Shown: one piece after another, positions 27,294-37,400 of the stretch
How positions within the stretch are numbered: the first letter of the stretch is position 1
Layout of the letters: every line of letters begins with the position of its first letter
Source: Muribaculaceae bacterium
GTDB lineage: Bacteria > Bacteroidota > Bacteroidia > Bacteroidales > Muribaculaceae
Direction of reading: 5' to 3'
Length of the DNA stretch: 64,000 bases
NCBI GenBank assembly: GCA_017409345.1
Contig: JAFQSX010000017.1
Span: forward strand, 124,001-188,000
The notes under the pieces: model-generated
The model's database searches: none
What the model was told of the DNA's origin: nothing
Seen by the model: the letters and a program-made list of their open reading frames with translations, nothing else
Translations under genes and position numbers: made by a program

Positions 27294-28772
27294 TTATCCT
27301 ACCGATCCTTCAAGTGTGATTTGCAACAATTTTTGTGCTTCAACAGCAAACTCCATTGGCAATTTATTCATCACTTCCTTGGCATATCCATTAACGATTA
27401 ATGCCACTGCCTCCTCGGTGGGAATGCCTCGTTGGTTACAATAGAATATTTGATCTTCACTAATTTTTGAAGTTGTTGCCTCATGTTCCACTACTGCAGT
27501 ATCATTCAACACATCAATATAGGGGAATGTGTGTGCACCACAATGAGACCCTAACAATAGGCTATCACATTGTGTATAATTGCGACAACCATCGGCATTT
27601 GGAGCCACTTTCACAAGGCCCCGATAAGAATTTTGACTATATCCGGCCGATATACCCTTTGACACAATAGTGCTTCGTGTGTTGCGCCCGGTATGAATCA
27701 TCTTTGTCCCGGTATCGGCTTGTTGGCGATTATTTGTTACTGCTACCGAATAGAACTCTCCTACTGCGCCATCACCTGATAGGACACAACTTGGATATTT
27801 CCAAGTGATTGCCGAGCCGGTTTCAACTTGTGTCCATGACAATTTTGAGTTATCCCCACGACACAATCCTCGTTTGGTCACAAAGTTATACACTCCACCT
27901 CGACCATCTTTATCTCCGGCATACCAGTTTTGCACCGTTGAATATTTTACTTCGGCACGGTCTTCAACAATAATTTCCACAATCGCCGCATGAAGTTGAT
28001 TTTCATCACGCATTGGAGCCGTACAACCTTCAAGATAACTCACATAGGCATCATCATCGGCAACTATCAATGTGCGTTCAAACTGTCCGGTTCCCGATGC
28101 ATTGATGCGAAAATAGGTTGACAATTCCATAGGGCAATGCACCCCCTTGGGAATATATACAAATGAACCATCACTAAACACTGCCGAGTTTAGTGCCGCA
28201 TAAAAATTATCGCGATATGACACCACCGAACCGAGATATCGTTTTACCAAATCAGGATAATCGCGCACTGCCTCCGAAAATGAGCAGAAAATAATACCCA
28301 ATTCAGCAAGTTTCTCCTTATGTGTGGTTTTTACCGACACTGAGTCCATTACAGCATCAACAGCCATACCCGATAGAACTTTTTGCTCTTCAAGCGGAAT
28401 TCCGAGTTTGTTAAAAGTATCAAGCAATTCGGGATCAACTTCATCAAAACTCTTGGGCCCTTCTTTCTTCTTGGGTGCAGCATAATAACTTATCGCTTGG
28501 AAATCAATCTCGGGGATATCAAGGTGAGCCCATGTGGGGACTTCAAGAGTGAGCCAATGGCGAAATGCCTTAAGACGGAAGTCGAGCAACCATTCTGGTT
28601 CCCCCTTCTTCTGCGAAATCAATCGCACCACATCTTCGTTTAAACCTTGTGGAATGATATCAGTGTCAATATCGGTCACAAAGCCATATTTATACTCACT
28701 TGTGGTGACATCATTAATAATATCATCATTTGTGGGTATTTTTTTGTTTTTATCTTTTTCAGACTCTTTCAT
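27294..28772 (-). CDS. sufB: Fe-S cluster assembly scaffold SufB
   Basis: 492 residues, close to the usual 480. It shows the SufB-specific [18 protein letters not shown] block near 148, [19 protein letters not shown] near 210, [18 protein letters not shown] near 232 and the C-terminal [13 protein letters not shown] and [15 protein letters not shown] segments. These contain the cysteine residues used for cluster building. It is the second gene of the operon, 47 bases after cvpA. Confidence 0.96.
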   Translation of the reverse strand: MKESEKDKNKKIPTNDDIINDVTTSEYKYGFVTDIDTDIIPQGLNEDVVRLISQKKGEPEWLLDFRLKAFRHWLTLEVPTWAHLDIPEIDFQAISYYAAPKKKEGPKSFDEVDPELLDTFNKLGIPLEEQKVLSGMAVDAVMDSVSVKTTHKEKLAELGIIFCSFSEAVRDYPDLVKRYLGSVVSYRDNFYAALNSAVFSDGSFVYIPKGVHCPMELSTYFRINASGTGQFERTLIVADDDAYVSYLEGCTAPMRDENQLHAAIVEIIVEDRAEVKYSTVQNWYAGDKDGRGGVYNFVTKRGLCRGDNSKLSWTQVETGSAITWKYPSCVLSGDGAVGEFYSVAVTNNRQQADTGTKMIHTGRNTRSTIVSKGISAGYSQNSYRGLVKVAPNADGCRNYTQCDSLLLGSHCGAHTFPYIDVLNDTAVVEHEATTSKISEDQIFYCNQRGIPTEEAVALIVNGYAKEVMNKLPMEFAVEAQKLLQITLEGSVG

Positions 28773-28819
28773 AATTTGCGATTATATCACTTCTGTTAAG
28801 TCTTTTCCCTTAATTAACG

Positions 28820-29347
28820 CTATTCTACAATCTTTGTTGCCGATTCCAACATTTCTTGAGCCGTTTCCGACCCGAAAATATCAGGCGCAAGATTTATCAA
28901 ATGCTTCGTAGCGATGCCTCTTGACGAATTTAGCAACTCTGTATCAGGAAATATTGCAATCCATACATTGAGGAACAAACTTAATACGACCAAACCTTGC
29001 ACGACCGCAAACACCGCTCCGGCAAATTTATTCACAGCACCAAGTTTAATCGTTTTCAACACTTTTGTCAACAATGATGCAATCAACCGAGCACCAAAAT
29101 ATCCAGCTAAAAACAAAACAACTTGTGCTATTACAGAGTTCAAAAATCTTGATGAAGCCTTTGCCGTTTCGGGATCTAAAAATGTTTCATTGAGAAATGA
29201 TGTCAAACCATCGGCCATTAAACGGCAACACACTATACCCACAAGCACCCCTGCCAACGATCCCATCAGCGACAAAATGCCTTTATAGTATCCATAGATT
29301 GCAGTTGCCACAACAACCACTAACATCACTATATCAATCGTAGTCAT
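28820..29347 (-). CDS. CvpA family membrane protein
   Basis: 175 residues. Four membrane segments are visible, near 5-20, 25-42, 75-92 and 108-128, with the family-typical GYYKGILSLMGSLAG turn near residue 20. CvpA proteins were named for colicin V production and are linked to envelope homeostasis. The gene is the first of the suf run, directly after the promoter. I do not know of a functional link between CvpA and Fe-S assembly, so the linkage may simply reflect a shared promoter. Confidence 0.88.
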   Translation of the reverse strand: MTTIDIVMLVVVVATAIYGYYKGILSLMGSLAGVLVGIVCCRLMADGLTSFLNETFLDPETAKASSRFLNSVIAQVVLFLAGYFGARLIASLLTKVLKTIKLGAVNKFAGAVFAVVQGLVVLSLFLNVWIAIFPDTELLNSSRGIATKHLINLAPDIFGSETAQEMLESATKIVE

Positions 29348-29369
29348 ACATTAATTAATTTTAGGAATG

Positions 29370-29377
29370 CAAAGTTA
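29370..29377 (-). promoter_or_regulatory. Predicted -7 element of the cvpA-suf operon
   Basis: Reads TAACTTTG on the minus strand, an exact TAnnTTTG match, 22 bases before the cvpA start. No other strong element is seen before sufB, so the whole suf set may depend on it. No recognisable IscR- or Fur-type operator was seen. Confidence 0.5.
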
Positions 29378-29657
29378 GCAAAAAATATCAAGCCAACACC
29401 TATTATAAACCCTAAAAATGGCAAATACACATCGCATTATGTCAAAACACAGACATCACTCACCTCTCTTTCATTCTAACAATGACATTTCAACACATCA
29501 TTACACTTTTATATTTCCTCTACATCAATTCTCACATAGATTGACTCTTTACTTTCATTTTCCTCTCTCATCATCAAATGGATGCAATAAATTGGCATTA
29601 TATGCGTTTATATGATTGAATAAATAGCGCATTGCGCATTATAGATAAATAAATAAT
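29378..29657. other. Intergenic region between cvpA and the PorU-like gene
   Basis: This stretch separates divergent transcripts and is AT-rich. It holds no convincing gene: the one small open frame (29418-29615) is rich in His, Ser and Phe and lacks a plausible start context. A tandem repeat GCGCATT GCGCATT lies at 29627-29640, just before the ATG at 29658. It forms a near-palindrome (GCGCAtTGCGC) and might be a binding site. No TAnnTTTG element was found for the PorU-like gene. Confidence 0.4.
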
Positions 29658-32600
29658 ATGAATAAAAACATCATAATAGCACCATTAAGTAGGCTTTTAA
29701 TAATAGCCATATTAATGTGTACCCATCTATCAATCAACGCCTTTCCCCTAACTACCTACAGCGACAATTCCGTTTTAAGCGAGGGAAATTGGGTTAAAAT
29801 AAGCGTACCTAGTTCGGGTGTATATCTAATTACCAATTCCAACCTACAAAAATGGGGATTTAGTGACCCGTCAAAAGTGCACATATATGGTTATGGAGGT
29901 AAACGAATCCCCGATGTATTAAGCAATTCTAATTACATTGACGACCTCCCTGTTATTCAATCATTGAAAACCGACAAAGGATTGGTGTTTTATGGTGTTG
30001 GACCAGAAAGCGACACTTCAACCGAAGACAATTATTACACTAAAACATTCAATCCATTTACCACAGTAGGATATTATTTTTTGAGCGATCGCGACTTAAC
30101 TGATATCCCGGAAATTACCTCAATCGGAGACGTCATTGAGGCTTCCGACAAAGAGAATGCTACCACCTCTTTTATTGATTGTCGTCATCATGAAGTTGAA
30201 CTTGTAAATCACGGAGAAACCGGTCATTTACTTCTCGGAGAAGATTTCAAATATACCCCTTCTCAAACTTTCAAATTTGATTTACCTGATATTGACAACA
30301 ACCAAGAAGTGTGGATGGAGTGTCAATTTATGACTAAAACTTTTGGGGCGACTTCAACCCTTTCATTTACCGTCAATGGCGAAACTTTATCATCCAATAA
30401 CACTGATCGCATATCAAGTTGTTCAAATAGTGCATATATACATGGCAAATTAACCACTACACGACATTCATTTAACATTTCAAGTGACCAAGTCAACATT
30501 GGGGTCAAAATATCTTCTTCGGTCACACTACAAAAAGCCAATCTCAACTATATCACACTCAATTACACTCGCAAATTAAAACTCGACAACGGCCTATTGG
30601 CATTTAAATCACATTCACCTATTCTTGCAATTGAAGGAGCAACCGAGGCTACTCATGTATGGGATATTACAACTCCTAACAAAATACATTCTCTCAACAC
30701 TACCACTTCGGGCAATTCTATATTATTTAAAAACTCTTTAAGCGGAAATCGTAACTATGTAGCTTGGGACGAAAACGGATCATTGCCCACACCCTCTTTT
30801 GTTGGCAATGTTGCCAATCAGAACCTACATGGTCTTGACGTTCCCAACATGATTATCTTCACTGTAAACGAATGGAAGTCGCAAGCCGAACGTGTTGCCG
30901 ACCTTCATCGCAACTCTTCCGACTCCCTTAAAGTAGAAGTCGTTGTTCAAGAAGATGTGTTCAACGAATTTGCTTCAGGCTCTCCCGATGCAAATGCGTT
31001 CCGTAAAATGCTTAAGATGCTTTGGGATAGAGGTAACGCCAATAACACACCCCTTCAATATGCACTATTTATGGGAAAAGGCACCTTTGACAACCGACTA
31101 CTCACTAATGAAGTAAAAAACTTGGGATACCCAACAATGCCTATATGGCAAACCGACAAAGGCCTTGATGACAATGAAAGTTATTGCACCGACGACGTGT
31201 TTGCATTCCTCAAAGACAATTCCGGATCAAACATGAGTGCCGACACTTATTGTATTGCCGTAGGGCGCATGCCGGTCAAATCTCTCAATGAGGCTAAAAA
31301 ATCAGTTGACAAGTTGTATAAATATATAAACAACTCTCACAAAAGCGAATGGAAAAACCAAATCCTCTTAGTTGCCGACGACATGGACAATGGTGTACAC
31401 ATGACCCAAACCGAGTCTATGTGGCAATTAATGAGTAATTCTAAATGGGGATCACAATTTTTATACAACAAACTTTATATCGACGCCTACACCCGAGAGG
31501 GGAACTCATATCCTCAAGCCAAATCTCAAATGTTCCGCTTGCTTGATGAAGGCACCCTTTGGTGGAACTATGTCGGTCATGCCAATACTACTTCATGGAC
31601 TCATGATGGACTTTTCTCTTATACCGAAATGAGCAGTCTTTATTTAAAGAAATTACCATTTTTATATGCTGCCACATGTGAATATCTTCGTTGGGATGGC
31701 GTAGCATCAAGTGGCGCCGAAGTGATGTATCACATCCCTGATGGTGGTATTATCGGAGCTATAAGTGCTGTTCGCCCTGTATATATTGCAAACAATGGAA
31801 TCCTTTCCAACGCATTAGCCCCAATGATATTTAAACGCAACGAGAACGGAAAATATCCAACAATTGGCGAAATTCTACAAAACGCTAAAAACAATCTATA
31901 TGACAATGGAAAGTTTATTCAAGACCGCAATAAACTTCGATACACATTGATGGGCGACCCCGCAATGCGATTGAATATACCCACTGCTTCTATTGTTGTT
32001 TCTGAAATAAATGGGGCTTATGTCGATCTTGGGGAACAAACAGTCATCAACGCCCGACAAAATGCGATAATCAAAGGATATATCACTGACTTCAATGGTA
32101 ATCACATATCTGATTTCAATGGCATCATTCACTCAACATTATATGATGCCGAAAAGAGCACAACTTCACATGGATATACCGAAGACGATGATGGCAAAGA
32201 AGTTATATTTGAAGAACATGGTTCTAAACTCTATGCCGGTCGAGATTCGGTAATAAATGGTGAATTTACCATTCACTTATCAATGCCCACAGAAATTGCC
32301 AATAACTATCGCGAAGCCACTCTTAACCTATATGCCGAAGCCGACAATACAATGGAAGCAATAGGTTGCAATCGTAGTTTCTTCGTGTACGGATTTGACA
32401 ACTCGGCCGATCCCGACACAATTGCCCCTGTCATTGAGTACCTCTATGTCAACCATGAAGACTTTGACAACGGCGATATTGTTAACGAGTCGCCCATGTT
32501 GATTGCACAAGTATCCGACAATGTAAGTATCAACCTATCATCGGCCGGAGTGGGACATCAAATGTCATTGCGTCTTGATGGAGAGAAAAACTATACCGAC

Positions 32601-33080
32601 TTGGCTCTATACTACACCCCCGTCATCAGCAACACTTCAACAGGTATCATCAACTACCCCATAGAGAACCTTCCCGACGGAAACCACTCTTTAAGACTTA
32701 AAGTTTGGGACACTTCGGGCAATTCCACCGAAAAGAACATTGACTTTAAGGTCATCAATGGCTTTGCGCCCAACATCTTTGATGTATATACTGATGCCAA
32801 TCCGGCTCACACCGATGTTAACTTCTATATCAAGCATGACCGCCCTGATGCGATGGCCACCATTTCGGTTCAAGTATTTGATTTAATGGGCAAACTCGTA
32901 TGGCAAACAACCCTTGCCGGACAAAGCGACATGTTCATTTCTTCACCTATAAATTGGAATCTATGTGACATGGCCGGACGCCGTGTAAATAGAGGTATTT
33001 ATGTATATAAAGCCTCAATTTCTACCAACGGCCAAGAATTTACTTCTGCGGCTCGCAAACTTGCCGTTGCAGCACAATAG
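29658..33080 (+). CDS. PorU-like C25-family peptidase (second copy)
   Basis: 1140 residues with a signal peptide (cut near INAF, about 29). The N-terminal PorU-type domain shows GNWVKISVPSSGVYLI, DPSKVHIYGYGG and GYYFLSDR. The central caspase-like C25 fold holds the catalytic pair His641 (YVGHA) and Cys674 (AATCEYLRWD). The C-terminus has an Ig-like FlgD-type domain ending in RGIYVYKASI and a SAARKL tail, resembling a T9SS C-terminal domain. PorU cleaves the C-terminal signal of T9SS cargo and attaches A-LPS. Since a second PorU homologue stands next to porV, this one may be a paralogue with a related peptidase or sortase role. Both catalytic residues are intact. Confidence 0.85.
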   Translation: MNKNIIIAPLSRLLIIAILMCTHLSINAFPLTTYSDNSVLSEGNWVKISVPSSGVYLITNSNLQKWGFSDPSKVHIYGYGGKRIPDVLSNSNYIDDLPVIQSLKTDKGLVFYGVGPESDTSTEDNYYTKTFNPFTTVGYYFLSDRDLTDIPEITSIGDVIEASDKENATTSFIDCRHHEVELVNHGETGHLLLGEDFKYTPSQTFKFDLPDIDNNQEVWMECQFMTKTFGATSTLSFTVNGETLSSNNTDRISSCSNSAYIHGKLTTTRHSFNISSDQVNIGVKISSSVTLQKANLNYITLNYTRKLKLDNGLLAFKSHSPILAIEGATEATHVWDITTPNKIHSLNTTTSGNSILFKNSLSGNRNYVAWDENGSLPTPSFVGNVANQNLHGLDVPNMIIFTVNEWKSQAERVADLHRNSSDSLKVEVVVQEDVFNEFASGSPDANAFRKMLKMLWDRGNANNTPLQYALFMGKGTFDNRLLTNEVKNLGYPTMPIWQTDKGLDDNESYCTDDVFAFLKDNSGSNMSADTYCIAVGRMPVKSLNEAKKSVDKLYKYINNSHKSEWKNQILLVADDMDNGVHMTQTESMWQLMSNSKWGSQFLYNKLYIDAYTREGNSYPQAKSQMFRLLDEGTLWWNYVGHANTTSWTHDGLFSYTEMSSLYLKKLPFLYAATCEYLRWDGVASSGAEVMYHIPDGGIIGAISAVRPVYIANNGILSNALAPMIFKRNENGKYPTIGEILQNAKNNLYDNGKFIQDRNKLRYTLMGDPAMRLNIPTASIVVSEINGAYVDLGEQTVINARQNAIIKGYITDFNGNHISDFNGIIHSTLYDAEKSTTSHGYTEDDDGKEVIFEEHGSKLYAGRDSVINGEFTIHLSMPTEIANNYREATLNLYAEADNTMEAIGCNRSFFVYGFDNSADPDTIAPVIEYLYVNHEDFDNGDIVNESPMLIAQVSDNVSINLSSAGVGHQMSLRLDGEKNYTDLALYYTPVISNTSTGIINYPIENLPDGNHSLRLKVWDTSGNSTEKNIDFKVINGFAPNIFDVYTDANPAHTDVNFYIKHDRPDAMATISVQVFDLMGKLVWQTTLAGQSDMFISSPINWNLCDMAGRRVNRGIYVYKASISTNGQEFTSAARKLAVAAQ

Positions 33081-33108
33081 TCATCAAGCAAGATTTATAA
33101 AATCATAG

Positions 33109-33149
33109 TTTACGCATTTGCATGTTTTTAACCTCTGCATTTGCGTAAA
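33109..33149 (+). repeat. Inverted repeat overlapping the rex promoter
   Basis: TTTACGCA at 33109-33116 and TGCGTAAA at 33142-33149 are exact complements. Each is followed inward by two unpaired bases and then TGCA, so the dyad spans about 14 bases per arm. The right arm covers the predicted -33 element TTTG at 33140-33143. It could be an operator for autoregulation or a weak stem ending the upstream PorU-like transcript. It does not look like the published Rex operator type TTGTGAnnnnnnTCACAA. Confidence 0.45.
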
Positions 33150-33171
33150 ATCATAATTATTAGTAAATTTG
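33140..33171 (+). promoter_or_regulatory. Predicted promoter of the rex-FAH-porU operon
   Basis: TTTG at 33140-33143 and TAAATTTG at 33164-33171 form a -33/-7 pair with a 20-base spacer. The leader to the rex ATG is about 10 bases. Confidence 0.6.
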
Positions 33172-33187
33172 TCGCAATTATACCTTG

Positions 33188-33853
33188 ATGACAATGAGTG
33201 ATATTCGTAACAATACCCGTGAGATACTTCCTGAACCCACGTTAAGGAGGTTACCTTGGTATTTGGCATATGTTTCCACCCTAAATTCTCGAAAAGTGGA
33301 ATTTGTCTCATCTACACAGATTGCTAAAGACTTAAATGTTGATGCATCACAGATTGCCAAAGATTTATCATTTCTCAACATCAAAGGAAAAACTCGTATA
33401 GGCTACGAAGTAAAAACCCTTGAACAAGTATTACAAGATTTTCTAGGATTTAAAGAAGTTCACAACGCCATTATTGTAGGAGTTGGGAGTCTTGGAGGCG
33501 CACTAGTTCAAGACTCTGGGTTATCTAGATATGGGCTCAATATTGTCGCCGGATTTGACATTAACCCATCCATCATTGGTACTAAAATGAGTGGAATTCC
33601 CATTTATAACATTGCCGACATAGAGTATAAACGCAAATCACTAAATGCCGAAATTGCAATTATAGCAGTCCCCGTTGACCAAGCTCAAAATGTTGCTGAT
33701 TTAATGGTGGCTAACGGCATCAAAGCATTGTGGAATTTCACACCTTCTCGCATCAAACTCTCAGATAATATCGTAGTTCAAAACACTTCAATATATTCTC
33801 ACCTTGCGGTGATGTATAATCGTCTTGATATTCAAAAACAACAACCGAAATGA
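33188..33853 (+). CDS. rex: Redox-sensing transcriptional repressor Rex
   Basis: 221 residues from ATG 33188, a normal Rex length. ATG 33194 is also possible, and a TTG at 33185 was not used. The N-terminal winged helix reads EPTLRRLPWYLAYV and SSTQIAKDLNVDASQIAKDL, and the Rossmann core has GVGSLGGAL near residue 98 and AIIAVPVDQAQ near 157, followed by WNFTPSRIKL. Rex binds DNA when the NADH/NAD ratio is low and controls fermentation and respiration genes. Its stop overlaps the next gene by 4 bases, so it is cotranscribed with an FAH-like gene and porU. Confidence 0.95.
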   Translation: MTMSDIRNNTREILPEPTLRRLPWYLAYVSTLNSRKVEFVSSTQIAKDLNVDASQIAKDLSFLNIKGKTRIGYEVKTLEQVLQDFLGFKEVHNAIIVGVGSLGGALVQDSGLSRYGLNIVAGFDINPSIIGTKMSGIPIYNIADIEYKRKSLNAEIAIIAVPVDQAQNVADLMVANGIKALWNFTPSRIKLSDNIVVQNTSIYSHLAVMYNRLDIQKQQPK

Positions 33854-34416
33854 AAATAATATCGGTAAATAGGTCTTTAACCCAACCGGTCAATCCACTG
33901 GCCCACATCAGCATCATCCCCGATTCGGCGATGATTCGCGATGGTAAGCCCTTCTTTATTCCGGGATTTTCGCAAAAATGGGAATTCCAAGCCTCTATTG
34001 CATTCAGAGTTAAACGCCTTGGTAAAAAAATATCATCCCGATTTGCCCACCGATATTACGATGCCATTGCATTGGCCGTTAACACAATTCCAATTGATGT
34101 AATCAGCGATGGTCAACCAATTTCGGCAACTTACAACGCTTTTGATGGTGCATTCATCATCGGCGACTGGATTGAACTCAACCAACTTAATGAATGTCAT
34201 ACCCTTAAGATCAATCTTGATGGAAATGAGATTGAGATTGACATGACTCATCTTGCAATAGATGACACGATTGCCTCAATAAGCCAATTCATTACACTTA
34301 AAATTGGCGACATTATCACTCCGGCAATCATCCCCATTCGCAACGAAATAAAAATAAACACTATAATTGAAGGGTCAATAAACAATACCCCAAACATTAA
34401 ATTGAAATTTAAATAA
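33850..34416 (+). CDS. Degenerate fumarylacetoacetate-hydrolase (FAH) family protein
   Basis: 188 residues, shorter than most FAH proteins (about 200-220). Fold landmarks are visible: KPFFIPGFSQKWEF (usual form PFFIPDFS..WEYE), VKRLGKKISSRFAHRYYD, AFDGAFIIGDWI and the ending ISQFITLKIGDIITP. The metal ligands appear lost. The usual ExE motif after WE is replaced by residues F-Q-A-S, and the acidic residue of the DFTARD block is absent (VNTIPID). I therefore expect a non-catalytic or altered FAH fold. It overlaps rex by 4 bases and lies 7 bases before porU. From memory, a FAH-family gene also sits before porU in P. gingivalis. Confidence 0.6.
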   Translation: MKIISVNRSLTQPVNPLAHISIIPDSAMIRDGKPFFIPGFSQKWEFQASIAFRVKRLGKKISSRFAHRYYDAIALAVNTIPIDVISDGQPISATYNAFDGAFIIGDWIELNQLNECHTLKINLDGNEIEIDMTHLAIDDTIASISQFITLKIGDIITPAIIPIRNEIKINTIIEGSINNTPNIKLKFK

Positions 34417-34423
34417 CATAGTT

Positions 34424-37400
34424 ATGAGAATTAAACACCTAATACACAAAAGCATCGTATGTGTTGCCACTATTTGTTGCAGCCTTATTGCCAATGCATA
34501 TACCCCCTCATACTACGCTTCCGACTCTAAACTCAAATCGGGACATTGGGTAAAAGTCAAAGTCAGCGAAATAGGTATGCAAGAAATATCATATGACCAA
34601 CTTCGTGAACTAGGATTCTCCGATCCTTCTAAAGTGTGCGTTTATGGGTATGGTGGCACATTACTCACAAAAAACACCTTTGACACTAGCCTACCCGATG
34701 ACCTTCCCGCCGTGCCGGTTTATTATGGTGACGATAAAATCATATTCTATGGTGAGCCCGATTTAAGAGTTAACCTTGGCAATGGCGAAACCAAAATTGA
34801 GGTATTGCGTAATATGTACTCATCTGCCGGATATTATTTCTTAAGTGACTATAATCAAGGTGCATCACAAATACCATCATCTAAAAATTACAATTTAAGC
34901 AATATCCTTTCACGAGAATATCACAACAGCATCATTTATATTGAAAATGAGGTTGAAAACCCCGGACAAGCAGGAACCTACTTCTTTGACAAAAGCCTAC
35001 TCAATGGCCCTCAATCCTATTCATTTGACATAAAGAAACCTTTCATTTGCGACGTATCAGCTGTGTTTAAATATAATTATGCAGCGAAAGTCCCTGTATA
35101 TACTGCTTTACAAGTTGACTTCAACTATCCCGATTCACTTATAACTAAAACAAAAAACAACCAAGTGATTCCAAGTTCTCTCGAATCACAATATTTCTAT
35201 ACTAGTGATGGTGAAATACAATTTTTAATTACCGACTCATCGCCTAGTAATCTCACTTTTAACATTTCATTCCCTTCTGACAAAAAAGCAACTTATGCTG
35301 CTATCGACAACGCTTATGTAATATATCGTCGTCAAAACGATTTTGAAGGTGAGTCTCAATTAAGAATGTCATTTACGCAAGCCAACCAAAACACCAATTT
35401 TATCATCACTAATGGCAACGAAAATATTCAAGTGTGGAATGTAACCAATCCGCTAAACATATTTCCACACTCTTTAAAATACAATGAAGGTTCAAAAAAT
35501 CTTATCGGGACATTTGATAAGTCATATAATTATTCCACCACCGGCAATCCTTGCCTAGTTGCATTTGACCCAAATAAAGAAATGCACAAAGTGGAAATCG
35601 TAGGCAAAGTTGAAAACCAAAGCCTTCACAACTTATCAACCCCCAATATGGTCATTATTACTAATGACCTATGCCAACCATATGCCGAGCAAGTAGCACA
35701 AGCACATCGTGACTATCAAAAACTTGATGTATTAGTTGTTAACCAAAAAGAGATTTTCAACGAATTTTCATCAGGCACTCCATCTGCAATGGGATATCGC
35801 CGATTCCTTAAAATGTTTTATGATCGCAACAAGACCAAACTCAAATACCTACTTTTGTTTGGGGAAGGATCCTGGGACAATCGTGGCGTGATATACCCAA
35901 AAGAGGATCGACTCCTCACCTATCAAGCCGAAGTTGTTGAAGATGCTCGTAGCGCAGCCAAAGCATTCTGTGGGGACTCTTATTTCGGTATGCTCAACGA
36001 CAATTATGAGCCTAACTACTTCTACAACACAGAAGTATTGCTCGGCATTGGCCGCATTCCGGTACAAACTCACACCAACGCACAAGCAATTACTAATAAG
36101 ATTATCAACTATCTCAAAAATCCTCCCACTGTAGCACTTTTTAATAGAGCACTTATTCTTGCCGACGAAGGCGATGGTTATGGACACATAATGCAACAAG
36201 AGGAGAATATTGACTCTATCTTATCAATATCACCAACCACAACCTGTACAAAAGCATTTAGTACATTCTATCCTTCAAGCGATAAAGATGCTCCGGAGGC
36301 TCGTGACCTCATTACTCAAGCATTAAACAGAGGACAGATATTCTTTAGTTTTGCCGGACATGGCGCAGAAGTATCTTTCACTCCAAAGAACCTATGGACT
36401 GCCAACAACATTAAAGAAACATCTTATAACCATCCTCCTTTTGCAATGTTTGCTACTTGCGATGCATTCTCTTTTGACCGTCGCGAAGGAGGTATGGCCG
36501 AACAAGGTTTATATAAAGAAGATGGTGGCTTTATTGCCATAGCAGCAGCAAGTCGCACCGTATATATGCAATTCAACCAATATATTAATCGCGCATTCAC
36601 TTGCGAATTATTTAAAGCCTCAAACAATGACCTTATTGGTGATGTATTCCGCAAAGCACGCAATCGCGCCTCCACTGAAATCAGCGATCGCACCCTTGGT
36701 GTAAACACTATGTGTTACAACCTCGCCGGGGACCCTGCATTACCACTATATAAACCCACATTAAATGTCGCAACAACCACAATAAACGAGATAGAGGTCG
36801 AAAACAATGCAACATCTTATCCGGTAATCAACCCTCTTTCTAAAAACATCCTAAAAGGAAACATCGTTGACAACAACGGCAATGTTCAGAAAACTTTTAA
36901 TGGATCAATTACCCTCACTATTTATGACGGGCCATCGCTCAACTTGGCTTATGCAAAGAAAAGTGGCAATAACACTTCTTATATAGTAGAATTTAGCGAC
37001 TCAATATTAACCGAACCCGGAAAATCATATTGCAAAAGCGATAGTGTGGCTATCATATTTGATGAAAATCAATTGTCGGAAATTTCCGTACCGGTGACTA
37101 ACGGAGAATTTGAAGTATCATTAGTCACTCCATTACCTCAAAAAGCCAATTCGATTAATCGTATTACATATTTTGCAATAAGCAATGACAAGCAGACTCG
37201 AGCATCGGGGCACTTTAATTATGTAAAAGTCGGTGGATATAATGAAGAGACTGTAATCGACGACACAACTGCTCCGATAATTGACCAATGTTATATTAAT
37301 GACCCATCATTTGCCAATGGCGACATCGTCGGTAGCGATTTCACTTTCTACGCTTTCATTAGTGCTGATGAATCAGGGTTAAACACTGCTCTCAACAGCC

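Noticed and set aside
29418..29615. A 65-codon plus-strand frame in the cvpA/PorU-like gap
   Set aside because: His/Ser/Phe-rich composition of random AT-rich DNA, no plausible start context and no homology I recognise.
29627..29640. Tandem GCGCATT as a mobile-element or attachment site
   Set aside because: Only 14 bases, with no second copy or integrase seen; kept only as a note in the intergenic entry.
33185..33187. TTG start for Rex
   Set aside because: ATG 33188 and ATG 33194 follow directly and fit the family start better. Similarly the TTG at 44551 (folK) and the TTG at 57533, which is inside the -7 element, were not used.
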